Assembly (NCBI RefSeq): GCF_040712315.1
Contig: NC_134023.1
Location: 64,557,257-64,621,256, forward strand
DNA: 64,000 bases
Source of the DNA: Castanea sativa
Taxonomy: Eukaryota > Streptophyta > Magnoliopsida > Fagales > Fagaceae
Reading direction: 5' to 3'
Part shown: positions 35,083-46,700 of the stretch, one piece after another
Layout of the letters: each line of letters opens with the position of its first letter
How positions within the stretch are numbered: position 1 is the first letter of the stretch
Position numbers and translations under genes: made by a program
Notes under the pieces: generated by a model
What the model saw: the letters and a program-made list of their open reading frames with translations, nothing else
Told to the model about the DNA's origin: nothing
Database searches by the model: none

Positions 35083-36063
35083 CTTAACAAACAAACAAAA
35101 CACTTATACATCTTATTAAGTATATGGTGTTTATACTGTAAGAGACTAAAAACAATAATGGACAGACAAAATTTTAGAATTTTCAAATTAAAATTTTATG
35201 ATGCTATCACAAAAAAATAAAAAGAAATATTGATTATAAAGAATATTATTATTAGTGACAATATGTAACATACTACTAATTAATAAATCATACAAGAACT
35301 CAAGTTGTAAAGAGAATTTCTACTTTTAAAACCTTCATGACCTATGCAAGGTCATTCACATCAAATGAGCTAAAAATTTTAGTTTTTAGCACCTTAAAAA
35401 CCTACTTTATCTATTTTACCATTTCACTTTACAAAACATCTAAATTTAATTGTTTTATTTTAGCATTCAACACATTAAAATAATATAAATAACACAATAA
35501 AATAATATAAGAGTTGCTACAATGAGAGTGAAAGTGAGAGTCTAGGGAGAAAGAGGATGAGAGAATTAAAAATCATTAAAAATACATATATAAGCTCTGA
35601 TTTATTAGAGTTAACTGTAGCTGAAAGTGAAAAATTTTTAGATATAGGACTTTTGATGAAGCATGGGTGCATTTCCAGGTTCGGGAGCGGGTGCAAGACT
35701 CAGCAATTTTTGAAAAAATAGGGTGCGGTGATTAAAAAATTATTAAAAATATTTTTATTTATATATTTTATTTATAAGTTCATATTCCAACAAATATGTC
35801 AACCTTATCAAGCCCAAATCCCAAATATCACTCAATAATAATAAATAATAAATAATTATTTTTTAGATTATAACAAGAGTAATGATAAAATTAAAATTAA
35901 AAGAAGAAAAAAAGTTGAAAATGGTGAGACAAAGGTTAGCCACGTGGACTGGGGTGGCTTAGAAGTCAACACAAATGAGTAAAGGCTGAAACTTTCAGCT
36001 TTCCAATAAGTGACTCTCATGTGAAGGGCTCACAAAACTAAAAGAAATTAAAGTATTAACTAT
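35083..36063. other. Upstream debris of F-box copy 4, then gene-free spacer
   Basis: 35210-35350 matches the F-box 5'-UTR intron (AAGAATATTATTATTAGTGA, TAATAAATCATACAAGAACT). The remainder is AT-rich with no gene. Confidence 0.6.
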
Positions 36064-36071
36064 TAAGCAAT

Positions 36072-37158
36072 TAGGGGTATCAAATAGGTGGGTTTGGGTT
36101 GGGTATTTAAAACTCATTCACCCACTAAAACCCACTTAACTAATTGCTTCTAACCCAAACTCAACCCAACCCAATTATAATGGGTAAACCCCAACCCACC
36201 AAATTATTAAAATTATCAAAATGCCCATAAACACAATAACAACTCAGCAACTAGAAAATAGAGGCATAAGATAAAAAACCAAGCGGTCCACCGTTTGGTT
36301 GCTGAGAAAATTTAGAAAAATAAGGAAATGAATTTTGAAAATTGGATTCCAATTATTTACGAACCGAAAACCAACAAAAAAAAAAAAAGAAGCCAAATGA
36401 AGCAACTTCGACTCAATTGAACCAAATATAGCCAAATGGCTCTATTACATACCCCAAATTCAAAAAAAGAAGATAGTGAAGAATAAAAACTATCAATTCC
36501 TCAACTTTCTCAGCAACCAAACGGATTTTGGATCTGAAAAAAGAAACCACGAGTTCAAAGCAAAGAAGAAATGAAGAGATTCGAGCAAGAGGGGAGACCT
36601 TCGGGTTGAATTGATTGGTGTTGGGAAGGTGGGTACGCTTAATGACGATGCGAGCGATGAATTATTTGACAGTATTTCAGAGAGTGCTTAATGTGGGTAT
36701 GGGTTTACAAAGGAGTTTCAAATTTCAGCTTGAGGTTGAAGATAAAAAGATGTATTGAGATTTTCTGAGACACTTACTCTGTTTTGCTTGGAATTTTTCT
36801 GGATTTTCAGAGTGAGTATTTGAGTGCTGTTGTTTGGTTGCCAAGAAAGTGAGAGAAAAGGAAATGACAACAATTTTCTTTGTGGTTTCCAGGAAAAGGC
36901 ATGAAAGGGCAAGAAAATGAATGGATTTTAAAATTGAGAATTTTTTTTTTCTTTTTTATGGGAAGGGATGGGTTGAATTTTGGTATATTGTTTTTGGGTT
37001 CAATAGGGTTCAATGGGTTTTTAGTTAAAACACAATAATCACTAGGTCTAATTAAGCTAATGTTCATTTAACCAACTAATAGTTGGGTGGGTTTGGGTTC
37101 AATTAGAGGGTGTGGGTTTAGGTGGGCAAATGGGTTTGGGCTTACTTTGCCACCCCTA
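36072..37158. mobile_element. hAT-like non-autonomous element, 1087 bp
   Basis: The ends are TAGGGGTATCAAA and, inverted, TAGGGGTGGCAAA. The 8-bp duplications are TAAGCAAT (36064-36071) and TAAACAAT (37159-37166), 7 of 8. Subterminal GGGTTTGGGT/ACCCAAACCC-type arrays lie at both ends. No transposase; inner open frames are unrecognised. Confidence 0.88.
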
Positions 37159-37166
37159 TAAACAAT

Positions 37167-37754
37167 AAATCAATACAAGGCAATGAAGGCAAACTACAAG
37201 CAAAGGACTGAAAAAGAAGAAGAGAAGAAGTAGAGAACACAAAAACGCAGAAGAAGAAGCAAAATAACGGAGAAGCTACCAACTGCGAGGAGGTGGGTTC
37301 CTTCGAGAAACCAATGACATGTTGGTGACTGCTGCCACGGGATCATTTCATTCAGCAAAAATAATTTAAAACATAAAAAGGTATGTTTTTTTAGTATTGA
37401 TATTCGGCCAATAAGATCCAATTCGGCCCGAATCGGCTCAGTTCGGCGCAAATCGATGCGCATCGGAGCCGAATTAGCGCGAATCCGAAAAAAAAAAAAA
37501 AAATTTCTGAGGAGGCACCGACGTGCGGGCAACGGCGTTGCCCACCACACCCCGCATCGGGCCACGTCGGACGCGGGTTTGGCCGCCGAAATGCCCCATC
37601 AGTGCTTCTTAGCTTTTGATATGGCATGGTTTTTGTGGTTTTTTAAGTTGCTAAAATAGTTTTTGAATGGTTTTGACAATTGCTTAATAGCATTGGTTTT
37701 GCTTACATATATTCACCCCTTACCTATCTCCCAATGCTCTGTTAAGGGTCTGAT
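37167..37754. other. Spacer with an isolated GC-rich patch
   Basis: 37394-37610 is GC-rich with repeated TCGG(C/A)-type words (AATTCGGCCCGAATCGG, CGCATCGGAGCCGAA), unlike its surroundings. Open frames here (37194-37627 minus, 37456-37659 plus) have no known domain. It could be a leader fragment of an old retroelement. Confidence 0.5.
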
Positions 37755-37835
37755 TGGATGGAAGAATTCAAGAAGCTATGCATGTTTCATGTTTATAAGA
37801 TCAATAAAACACTTGACATTGAAATGATCCAAGAC

Positions 37836-37867
<32 letters not shown>

Positions 37868-38280
37868 CAAGTAAAGAAATTTGAAGAATATTTGCAAAAG
37901 TAAAGTACCCACTAACCAAAATCAACAAAATGAAACAGAAAAGTAGCTTGTTGATGAAAGAAACAGAAACTTACAAAGGACTTTGTTGGGTTTTGGAGGC
38001 AAAGCTTGGGACTGCGAGAGAGACACTGAGAAAGACACACTCTTTGCTAAGTACCTGGACATGGGTCAAATGTTTTGGGCCTACTCCAACTTCATTCACT
38101 AAAGGGACTGCACAGCCTCCATTCAATTTGTTTTTTTAATTTTTATTCTAATTAAATATTAGCTTCATCCAAATTCTTTTGTTAACATACTCTTTAATTA
38201 GAATTAGTCTATAACCAAGACCCCATGCATATACACAAATATAATTAAAAACATTCACAATTACACACATAGCTTATGTT
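37755..38280 (-). repeat. F-box locus upstream module without a gene
   Basis: Matches the 5'-UTR intron end and leader of F-box copies 1 and 2 (AAAGTACCCACTAACCAAAA, AGAAACTTACAAAGGACTTT, GTTTTGGAGGCAAAGC), then their upstream flank (GGGCCTACTCCAACTTCATT). An A/T-run of about 30 T lies at 37840-37867. The gene body is absent. Confidence 0.78.
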
Positions 38281-39055
38281 AAGTTTTTGAGGCTAAATTG
38301 TATCTTACCCCTAGCTATTTTGGTGATTGGCAAATACATAAATTTCATTAAACTAACGCATAAACCTTGAATTGAAATTATTGGAAAATTGTAATATAAA
38401 TAAAAATAAAATAACTTTCGAACTACACTGAATGAGGCTACAGTGTTAATATATCCGTGTAACACAAAAAAATTATATCATGAATGCGTTAACCAAAAAC
38501 ATTAACATGGATTACTCAAAAAAAAAAAAAAAACATTATCATGGTGTTTGACTGGTTAAAAATCTAATGTTTAGGGGTTAATTGTTTACTTTAAAAAAAT
38601 TCTACGATCTATAATTGAAATGTAAAACCTTCAGAAGGGTATATTAATACGTCAAACAATAGTAATTTTAAACCATAAAAATAGAAAATAACAAAATTTA
38701 AAGAAGTATTAAAAAAAAAATTCCCCTTCAACTTTGAGGATATCTAAAGGTTAAGATGTGTATACATCTCTCAATATATTTTTACCATCATTCCTATCTA
38801 GCTTTAAGATATTTAACTTGAATATGGGATTCCAATAGTTTCTTTTTTCAAGGTTTCCTAAATCAATTTAGAGAAGTACAAATATTAGCAGCCCGTTTGG
38901 TAGGGTATTTTTCAAGTACACTTTTGAGCATTTTAAACACATTTACACATTTTTTTACACATTTTTTCATCCACATGTATATCAAAAATACCCAAACATC
39001 ATTACTTAAACTACTCTACCAAATACCCCTTAGATATTTGTAATTCTTCCCTTAC
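38281..39055. other. Intergenic with one MITE-like inverted repeat
   Basis: 38892-39031 has weakly inverted ends, GCCCGTTTGGTAGGGTATT against AAGGGGTATTTGGTAGAGTA. No target duplication is clear. The rest is AT-rich and gene-free. Confidence 0.5.
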
Positions 39056-39064
39056 CTATCTAGC

Positions 39065-39729
39065 AGTCAAAATGGCCAAGTACTATTGTTGGCTAAAATA
39101 TATAGTATTTTATCACTGTTTGAGAAATATTCAACAATCTATCATTTTTTTTAAACTCAAATTTGCGAAACTGAAATTTACTATATAACTATAAAAATAG
39201 TAAACAAAACTCAAGCTCTTCAAACTCGAGCACTTCCAAAGTTTTAATGTCAACAAGGCCTAGATATTAAGCATAGGGAAAAGTGAGGACCTATTGTCAT
39301 AGGGGAGTGAGCGTAAAAGTCTAACTTTGCCGTGTGAGTGGAAAAGTCTACCTGCTTGTAAAAGTCTCGGTAGTCTAGGAGCACTTAGATTTCCGTAAGC
39401 AAAAGTGGTGTACCTTTGGTGACTTGATTTTTTGTCAATAAACGTGTCTGTGTTCACGTGTTCTACTCAACAGTTAAAGCATAGTAAGAGAAAGCATATT
39501 TATCTGGGAGCGTGTTGTATTTTTCTATAAAAAAAAACGTTTTTATGTCAAATTTTTAAAGAAGTCGAGCTCGAGTTTCATATTTTTTTATTTATAGAAT
39601 TCGACTTTTTTAAACTCAAATTTCATGTTAAACTCAAATTTCAAAAAGTGATAAATTGCTGAATATTTTTCAAACAGTAGTACAATAGTACATATTTTAA
39701 CCCATAGTGGTATTTGGCCATTTTGGCCC
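39065..39729. mobile_element. Mutator-like MITE, 665 bp, exact 9-bp target duplication
   Basis: The TIRs are roughly 100 bp (left AGTCAAAATGGCCAAGTACT, right inverted GGGCCAAAATGGCCAAATAC). The exact duplication CTATCTAGC lies at 39056-39064 and 39730-39738. No coding potential. Confidence 0.92.
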
Positions 39730-39738
39730 CTATCTAGC

Positions 39739-40902
39739 TCGGCCTTCTGTATAGTTGGGATGACCCAAAAAAAGAAAAAAAGAAAAGAAAAGAAATGCAT
39801 TTGTTAAAAAATTCATCAAATTAGTCAAGTTGTCTTAGTTTGAAAACTAAATTCCCTACATGGTAGAAACTTAAACCACGTCCTTAAAAATGAGCCTAAA
39901 ACTAAAGATACCTGATTAACATATGAAAGTACAAATTTGATAAGTTTTACACATTTGAAAGCATGGTTGTTTGATCATTAATCATTATAATCAAATAACA
40001 GAGAAAGCATAAAAGCATAGTTCTTTGAATCCAAATGAAATAAAAAGAAAAATATTGAACCATAGAGAGAGCACGTTGAGTACAAAGCCCTCAAAGCCTT
40101 ATTAATAATCTTATTGGGTTCAATGAGTTGGACACAATATAGATTAGTTCGAAGTTTATATGAATTTCCTTATTCTATTTTCAATAAATCAAAGTAAAAT
40201 TCATTGGTGTCGAACATATTATTTCAGTTATTATCTGATCATATTCAATGGTGGTAACATACAAACTCAAAAACATAAATAGTTCGAGTGGATAAATGAA
40301 ACACACACAACAATAATGTAAATTTCATGTCATTTTCCATCTTCTTACTCAGACTAATCAAACAGGAGGAAATTCATTTCTCCTTTCCATCTTCTTACTT
40401 TACGCGTAATGTCATAATTGTGGGCTACTCAAGACTCTTCATAAATCAAAGTGTTATACTTTTCTTTTCATAAAGCTGCCGAAGCTATATTGTAGTTTCT
40501 GGTTTCTGTTTCTTTCATAAAGTCTTTTTATATCAGGGAAAAAAAAAAAAAAAAGTCTATCTGCAAAAAGAAGACTTTTTGCAAAAATAAAAGTATTCCC
40601 TCCTTGTTAAAATACGTGTTTGGTTCCAAATTAAAAAGTCAGTTTGTTTTACTATTTAATTTATTTTTGTTACTATTTATGGGCTCCACTGCACTTTTTA
40701 ATACTATTCATGTATTTCATTGTACTATTTCAGCTAACTTTTACCTTTATTTACAATACTTTCAGAAAAAAAATTTCAGTTTCAGCAAAATAAGCGGATC
40801 TCAAACATACTCAAATCTTAAACTAGTCTACATAGGTTGTATGTTTGAAGCTTCTTACTCCTTCCTCTACCTTGTCTTTCAACGACTTCAATTATTGGAC
40901 CA
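39739..40902. other. Intergenic with a dispersed repeat
   Basis: No gene. 40625-40815 shares AAAAAGTCA(G/A)TTTTTGTTACTATTTA-like text and the ordered words that follow (CTACTATTTATGG, TTTCAGCAAAATAAGC) with 43000-43190, an old dispersed element present twice. The 100-codon frame at 40604-40906 lies in it. Confidence 0.55.
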
Positions 40903-40911
40903 ATGATATTA

Positions 40912-41990
40912 AACAAGGTTGTCAAAATCGGGATCCTACGTAGGATCGTAAGAGGTAGGTGAGATCGTGGATTGTAAGATCGGATCGTGAATCGTAATAT
41001 CCTATATTATTTGAGAAAAAAACAAAAAATACAAATTGGTATATTAAATAATCCCATAAATTATACATTCAGTAATATAATTACCATACAACACTGCTTC
41101 CATTTGTAAGCATCATTTAAAGTAGGGCTGTTTATGGGTTGGGCCGGGTTGGGTTTGTGCCCAACCGGGACTCAACTCGAATGAGGCGAGTGGATAAAAA
41201 TTTGACCCAAAGCCGACCCAGAGATCTGGTTGGATTTTTCGGTTTGGATCTCGTCGATTTCAGGTTGATTCAGGTCGGCCTCAGGTTTTATCACAAGGGT
41301 CGAAATCTGGCTAGATTCGGCGAGATCTGGCCAAAATTTGGCCTGATCCATTGCGAAATTTAGCCAGATTCGTCGAGATTTGGCCGGATCCGTTAAGATG
41401 GGATAGAAATCTGGCCAGATCCATCGAGATCTAGCCTAGATTTTTTCGGATAACGACGAGATCTCGCTGGATCTAGTCCGAAATTGGTAATAATTTGTCA
41501 GAAAGGATAAAGGATTCGGTTCGAGTTAGGTGTCACGGGTTTTGAAATGAAAAAACGACTTGCGTAGGGTCGGGTTTGCGAGTACGAAACCCGCGTCCGA
41601 CTGTCAAAGTCGTCGGATCGAGTGGTGGCAGGTTTGCCAGGTTGAGCGGTTTGTCGGGTCTTCTGGACAGCCCTAATTTAAAGAGGCCAAAAACCTCAAA
41701 ATGTGACATTCTATTGGGATATTTTTTATTTGGGTCCAACTAACACTCTCTTTACATTGGAGTGGAAAAACTTGGTCTATTAGGATTTTATTTATCATTT
41801 TGGGTTCAACTGAGTCTTCTGTTAAGTTAAAGAAGATTACAAGAAACCAAGGTCGTTTGAAATCATTAGAATCATACAATCCTACTAATCCTGAACGATC
41901 GCAAAGATCCTTGAAAGAACTGGATCGTTTTGGGTAGGTGGGATCTTAAAATCGTAGGATCGTAAGATCCAAATTGGGATTTTGACAATT
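40912..41990. mobile_element. Mutator-like MITE with an hAT-like element inserted in it
   Basis: The ends are AACAAGGTTGTCAAAATC and, inverted, AATTGTCAAAATCCCAATTT. The exact 9-bp duplication ATGATATTA lies at 40903-40911 and 41991-41999. Subterminal GGATCGTAAGATC-like words occur on both sides. Without the inner element it is about 520 bp. Confidence 0.87.
41123..41675. mobile_element. hAT-like MITE, 553 bp, nested
   Basis: The ends are TAGGGCTGT and its inverse ACAGCCCTA. The exact 8-bp duplication ATTTAAAG lies at 41115-41122 and 41676-41683. The interior is GC-richer, with ATCTGGCCAGATC-like repeats. Non-coding. Confidence 0.93.
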
Positions 41991-41999
41991 ATGATATTA

Positions 42000-43799
42000 C
42001 ACATGGTTTGGAAAAACAATTTACCACTTAATTTAATTTTTTTTTAGCTTTAAATTAAATATTTTGCAACCTTGCATCATTTAAAATAACCTTCCTATTT
42101 TTAAGACTACGTTGTTTCACCACATATGCATATCCAAATTGATAGTAAAAAATTATAGAGGAAATGCTGCAAGGTCAGCGATAAATTGTAACTATCTCAA
42201 AGAAAGAAAGAAAAAAAAACAAAACAAAACAAAAGCAAATTTATTTAGCACTTAATTTAGCTGCAATAATTAAATGATTGTGACTTCAAATTTTGAATTC
42301 ATTTGAGCAATATTTTTCTATGTTTTAAATACTAAATATATAAATATATCATTCTAAACAATTTACGTGTCCTAATTTCTTTCTCTTCTTAGTGACACAT
42401 ATTATAACTAAAATTAATTCCCAAAAATGTTAATGATACTGTATACCACAAAGTCAAAAACTTAAAATTATACATAGTTTATAGAGAAAACTTCATTCAA
42501 ATTATTTTATTATGAAACTATAGCGTGATCACTCATCAAAAGGTAATTCAAATATTTATTTATTATTTGTCGAAATAATACTAATCACATTTCTTGTCAT
42601 ATCAATTTATAAGTTATTTGTAATAAAATTTTTTGTAACTTTAATATTTTCCATTATTAATTATATTATTATAGTGACACCAATCACAACCATTTTACAG
42701 TAATTCGTATACTTTTTATTGTAATTTTTTAATTATTTGTAGTGACTATAGATTTGAACATATAATGTCCTCTAAACCTTCTATAATAATTTTTTTTATT
42801 AATCCGACAGAAAGAATTTATGATATCAATTTCAAAATAATTATTTTTTTTTATCATCGTATCAAAATAATAATTAATTTTTGATATAAAAGATATTTGA
42901 ACCTAAATCTTTCATTCCACAACAAATAACCCATAAAAATGTTAATAACTTAACTTTAACATTTTTCTTTTATCATATTTCACATGCTTCAGTATTAGCT
43001 TAAAAAGTCAATTTTTGTTACTATTTAACCTATTTTTACTACTATTTATGGCCTCATTGCACTTATCGGTATTATTTATGAGTCTCACTATACAATTTTA
43101 ACAACTTTTTAATTTTATCTACAATAGTACTTTCAATAAAAAAAAAAGTTTAGTTTCAACTAAATAAACTTTTGCTAATCGTACTCAATGTATCCTTTAC
43201 ATGGCACATCACACTCCCAATTACAATGGATCTTTTACTTTACGAGACAATTCGTTTTGGTACAAAAGCTTTGAATGGAGATTTCCACCATCCTGCTGAA
43301 ACCACGTTTCACTCGTTGACAAGTCAAGCTATGCAGGTTCTTGGCATTGCTCTCGTTTACTTGGACTTTCCGTTATAGCATTGACTTGTTAATTAGTAAT
43401 ATATTCTTATTGAATTAAGTTCACACCTACTTGATTCTTAAAAATAAAAAATAAAAGGTTCCCACCTAACCAATGTGAAGTCTCTAATATCCATCTTAAG
43501 TCTATATCCCATATGACAATTGGTTCATGCTAATTCATTGAATTTTTCCCATTCAGATACCATGCTATAGCAATTAACTGGAAAAAGGCTGAACTCTTAA
43601 AACTAGTAATGAACCAACTTGGCATCCTTTACTACCAACCATTCTCTATCTTTTTGAGTTTACGGTGCAAGTTCTAAACCATAACCAAATTGCAAACTGC
43701 ACAACAAGCTATCAAAGAAGCAAGCCATTTTTTATCCCTTCCTTTCTTTTCCATCATAATTCAGAACCCAGATTCCTTTCTTGTCTTATAACTGAGACC
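42000..43799. other. Upstream region of the NLR gene
   Basis: AT-rich, gene-free. 43000-43190 is the second copy of the dispersed repeat at 40625-40815. Within 500 bp of the NLR start are W-box-type cores: TTGACAAGTCAAG at 43316-43328 (TTGACTT on the minus strand) and TTGACTTG at 43381. WRKY control of the receptor is therefore plausible but only inferred. Confidence 0.5.
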
Positions 43800-46700
43800 A
43801 TGTTGTCAGAGGTGTTTCTTGGAGCATTTCTTCAAGTGCTGTTTGATAGGTTGGCACCCCGTGAGTTGATTAGCTTGGTGTTCAGGGAAAGTGTCAAGAA
43901 GAAGCTGGAGAAATGGAGGCAAACCCTGTTGGCAATTCAGATGGTTCTTAAAGATGCTGAGGAGAAGCAACTGACAGATGCGGATGTGAAGCAATGGCTG
44001 GAAGATATCAGAGATTTGGCTTATGATCTTGAAGACTTATTTGATGATTTTGCCATTGAAGCTATGCAGCGCAAGTGGAAGGCAGAACCTGAGTCTGGTA
44101 GCCCAGCAAGTATGGTTAGAAGCTTAGTCCCTACTCGTTTTACTCCTAGTGCAGTTAAATTCAACCTTAAGATGAAGTTTGAGATTGAAAAAATCAGTAA
44201 ACGATTAAAAGAAATAACTGAACAAAAAGACAGACTTGGGTTGAAAGATGGTGGTATGTCTGTAAAGATATGGAAAAGGCCATCCAGCACAAGTGTGCCA
44301 TATGGACCTGTGATAGGCAGAGATGAAGATAGAAAGAAGATAATAGAACTCATTTTAAATGATGAGCAAACTGATGATGCTAATTTTCACGTTATCTCTA
44401 TTGTTGGTATGGCTGGGGTTGGTAAGACAACACTTGCTAGGCTTGTGTACAATGATGAAGAAGTTAATCATTTCAATCCAAGAGCCTGGATCTGTGTATC
44501 TGATGACTTTGATGTTATGATGGTAACAAAAGCTCTTCTTGAATCAGTCACTTCCCAACCCTGCCATCTCAAAGAGTTGAATGAAGTTCAGGTGAAGCTG
44601 GCAAGTGAATTAGAGGGTAAAAAGTTCTTGCTTGTTTTAGATGATCTTTGGAATGAGAATTATGACCTGTGGGAAGCACTGCTACCTCCTTTCAGGGCTG
44701 GAGCAGCAGGGAGTCGAATAATCGTGACAACACGAAATGTAAGTGTTGGAAAGGTGATGGGAGCAGTTCAGTCTTATAATCTGGATTTCATATCCGACAA
44801 TGATTGCTGGGCAATATTTGTCCAGCATTCCTTGATGAATGAAAATGTTGGTAGACCTGGGAATTCAGGCCTAATTCATGAGAAAATTCTTGAAAGGTGC
44901 AGGGGACTGCCTTTGGCAGCAAGGACTCTTGGTGGCCTTTTCCGTGGTAAAGAGTTAGATGAGTGGGAGGATATAATGAATAGCAAATTGTGGAGTTCAT
45001 CAAACATGGGAAGTGACATATTTCCCATATTAAGATTGAGCTACCACCATCTGCCTCATCATTTAAAGAGGTGCTTCGCTTATTGTTCATTATTCCCAAG
45101 GGACTATGAATTTGAAGAGAAGCAACTGATCCTGCTTTGGATGGCAGAAGGTTTGATTTATCAAGCAGAAGGTGATAAGCCAATGGAAGATTTAGGTGGA
45201 GAGTACTTTCGTGATCTACTGTCAAGGTCATTTTTTCAGCAGTCAAGCAGTAATAAATCACGATTCGTGATGCACGACCTCATAAGTGATTTAGCTCAAT
45301 GGGTTGCAGGAATAAGCTACTTTAGGTTGGAGACTAAACTGGAGGGCAACGAGCGAAGCAAAGTTTCCAGTAAAGCTCGCCATTTATCTTTTGTTGGTAG
45401 CAGATATGATGGAGCTAAGAAGTTTGAGGCAATTTCTGAATTCAAGCATTTGCGGACCTTCCTACCACTAATGGCACCATATGTTGGGTACTCCTATCTG
45501 TCTTATCTCATTATTAATCAATTGCTGCCTAAATTACAAAACCTAAGGGTGCTTTCTTTGAGTGGATATCGCATAGTTTATCTACCAGAAACAATTGGTG
45601 ATCTCAAGCATTTGCGGTACCTTGATCTTTCTCGCACACAACTCAGAAGCTTGCCTGCATCAATAAGCACTCTTTACAATTTACAAACATTGCTATTAGA
45701 AAATTGCTCTTCTTTAAAGTTCTTGCCTCCTGATTTTGGTAAACTGTTCAACCTGCGTCATTTGAATATTTTTGGATCAAATTTATTGGAAGGAATGCCT
45801 CTAAGCATAGGTAATTTGACTAGTCTCCAAACATTGTCCAACTTTGTTGTGGGCAAAGCAGATAGTTTCTGTGTAATAAGAGAGCTAGGGCCCTTGGTGC
45901 ATCTTCGAGGGACACTCTGCATCTCAAAATTGGAGAATGTAACTAAAGCTCAGGAGGCAAGAGACAGTTATTTATATGGTAAGCAAGACCTTAATGAAGT
46001 TGTGATGGAATGGAGTAGCAACCTTAATGAATCACAAGATGAAGAAACCCAGTTGGAAGTACTTAACATGCTACAGCCTAATGTGAAGTTGAAAGAGCTT
46101 ACTGTGAAGTGCTATGGTGGAACAAAATTCCCAACTTGGATAGGAGATCCTTCATTTTCTAATTTAGTGCTCCTAAGGTTTGAAAATTGTGAGAACTGCA
46201 ATTCCTTGCCACCAGTTGGGCAACTACCCTTTCTCAAAGATCTTCTCATTAAAGGAATGGCTGGAGTGAAGAGTGTTGGCCGAGAGTTTTATGGGGAAAG
46301 TTGCTCGAGACCTTTTCAATCCTTGGAGACTTTACATTTTGAGGATATGCCAAGATGGGAAAACTGGATTCCTCTTGGAGTTAATGAAGCATTTGCTTGC
46401 TTGAGTAAGCTTTCAATCATAAGATGCCATAATCTGGTGAGAAAATTGCCAGACCATCTTCCTTCATTAAAAAAGCTTGTGATTCATGGATGTTGGAATT
46501 TGGTAGTTTCAGTTTCAAACTTACCAATGCTGTGTGTATTAGTAATTGAGGGATGCAAAAGAGTGGAGTGTGAAAGTTCAGTTGGCTTTGGCTCACCATA
46601 CTCCATGGTTTTTTCAAAAATTTCAGAGTTTGGACATGTAACAGCAGGGTTAATGCATGGAGTAAGTAAAGTAGAATATTTGAAGATTGTTGATTCTGAA

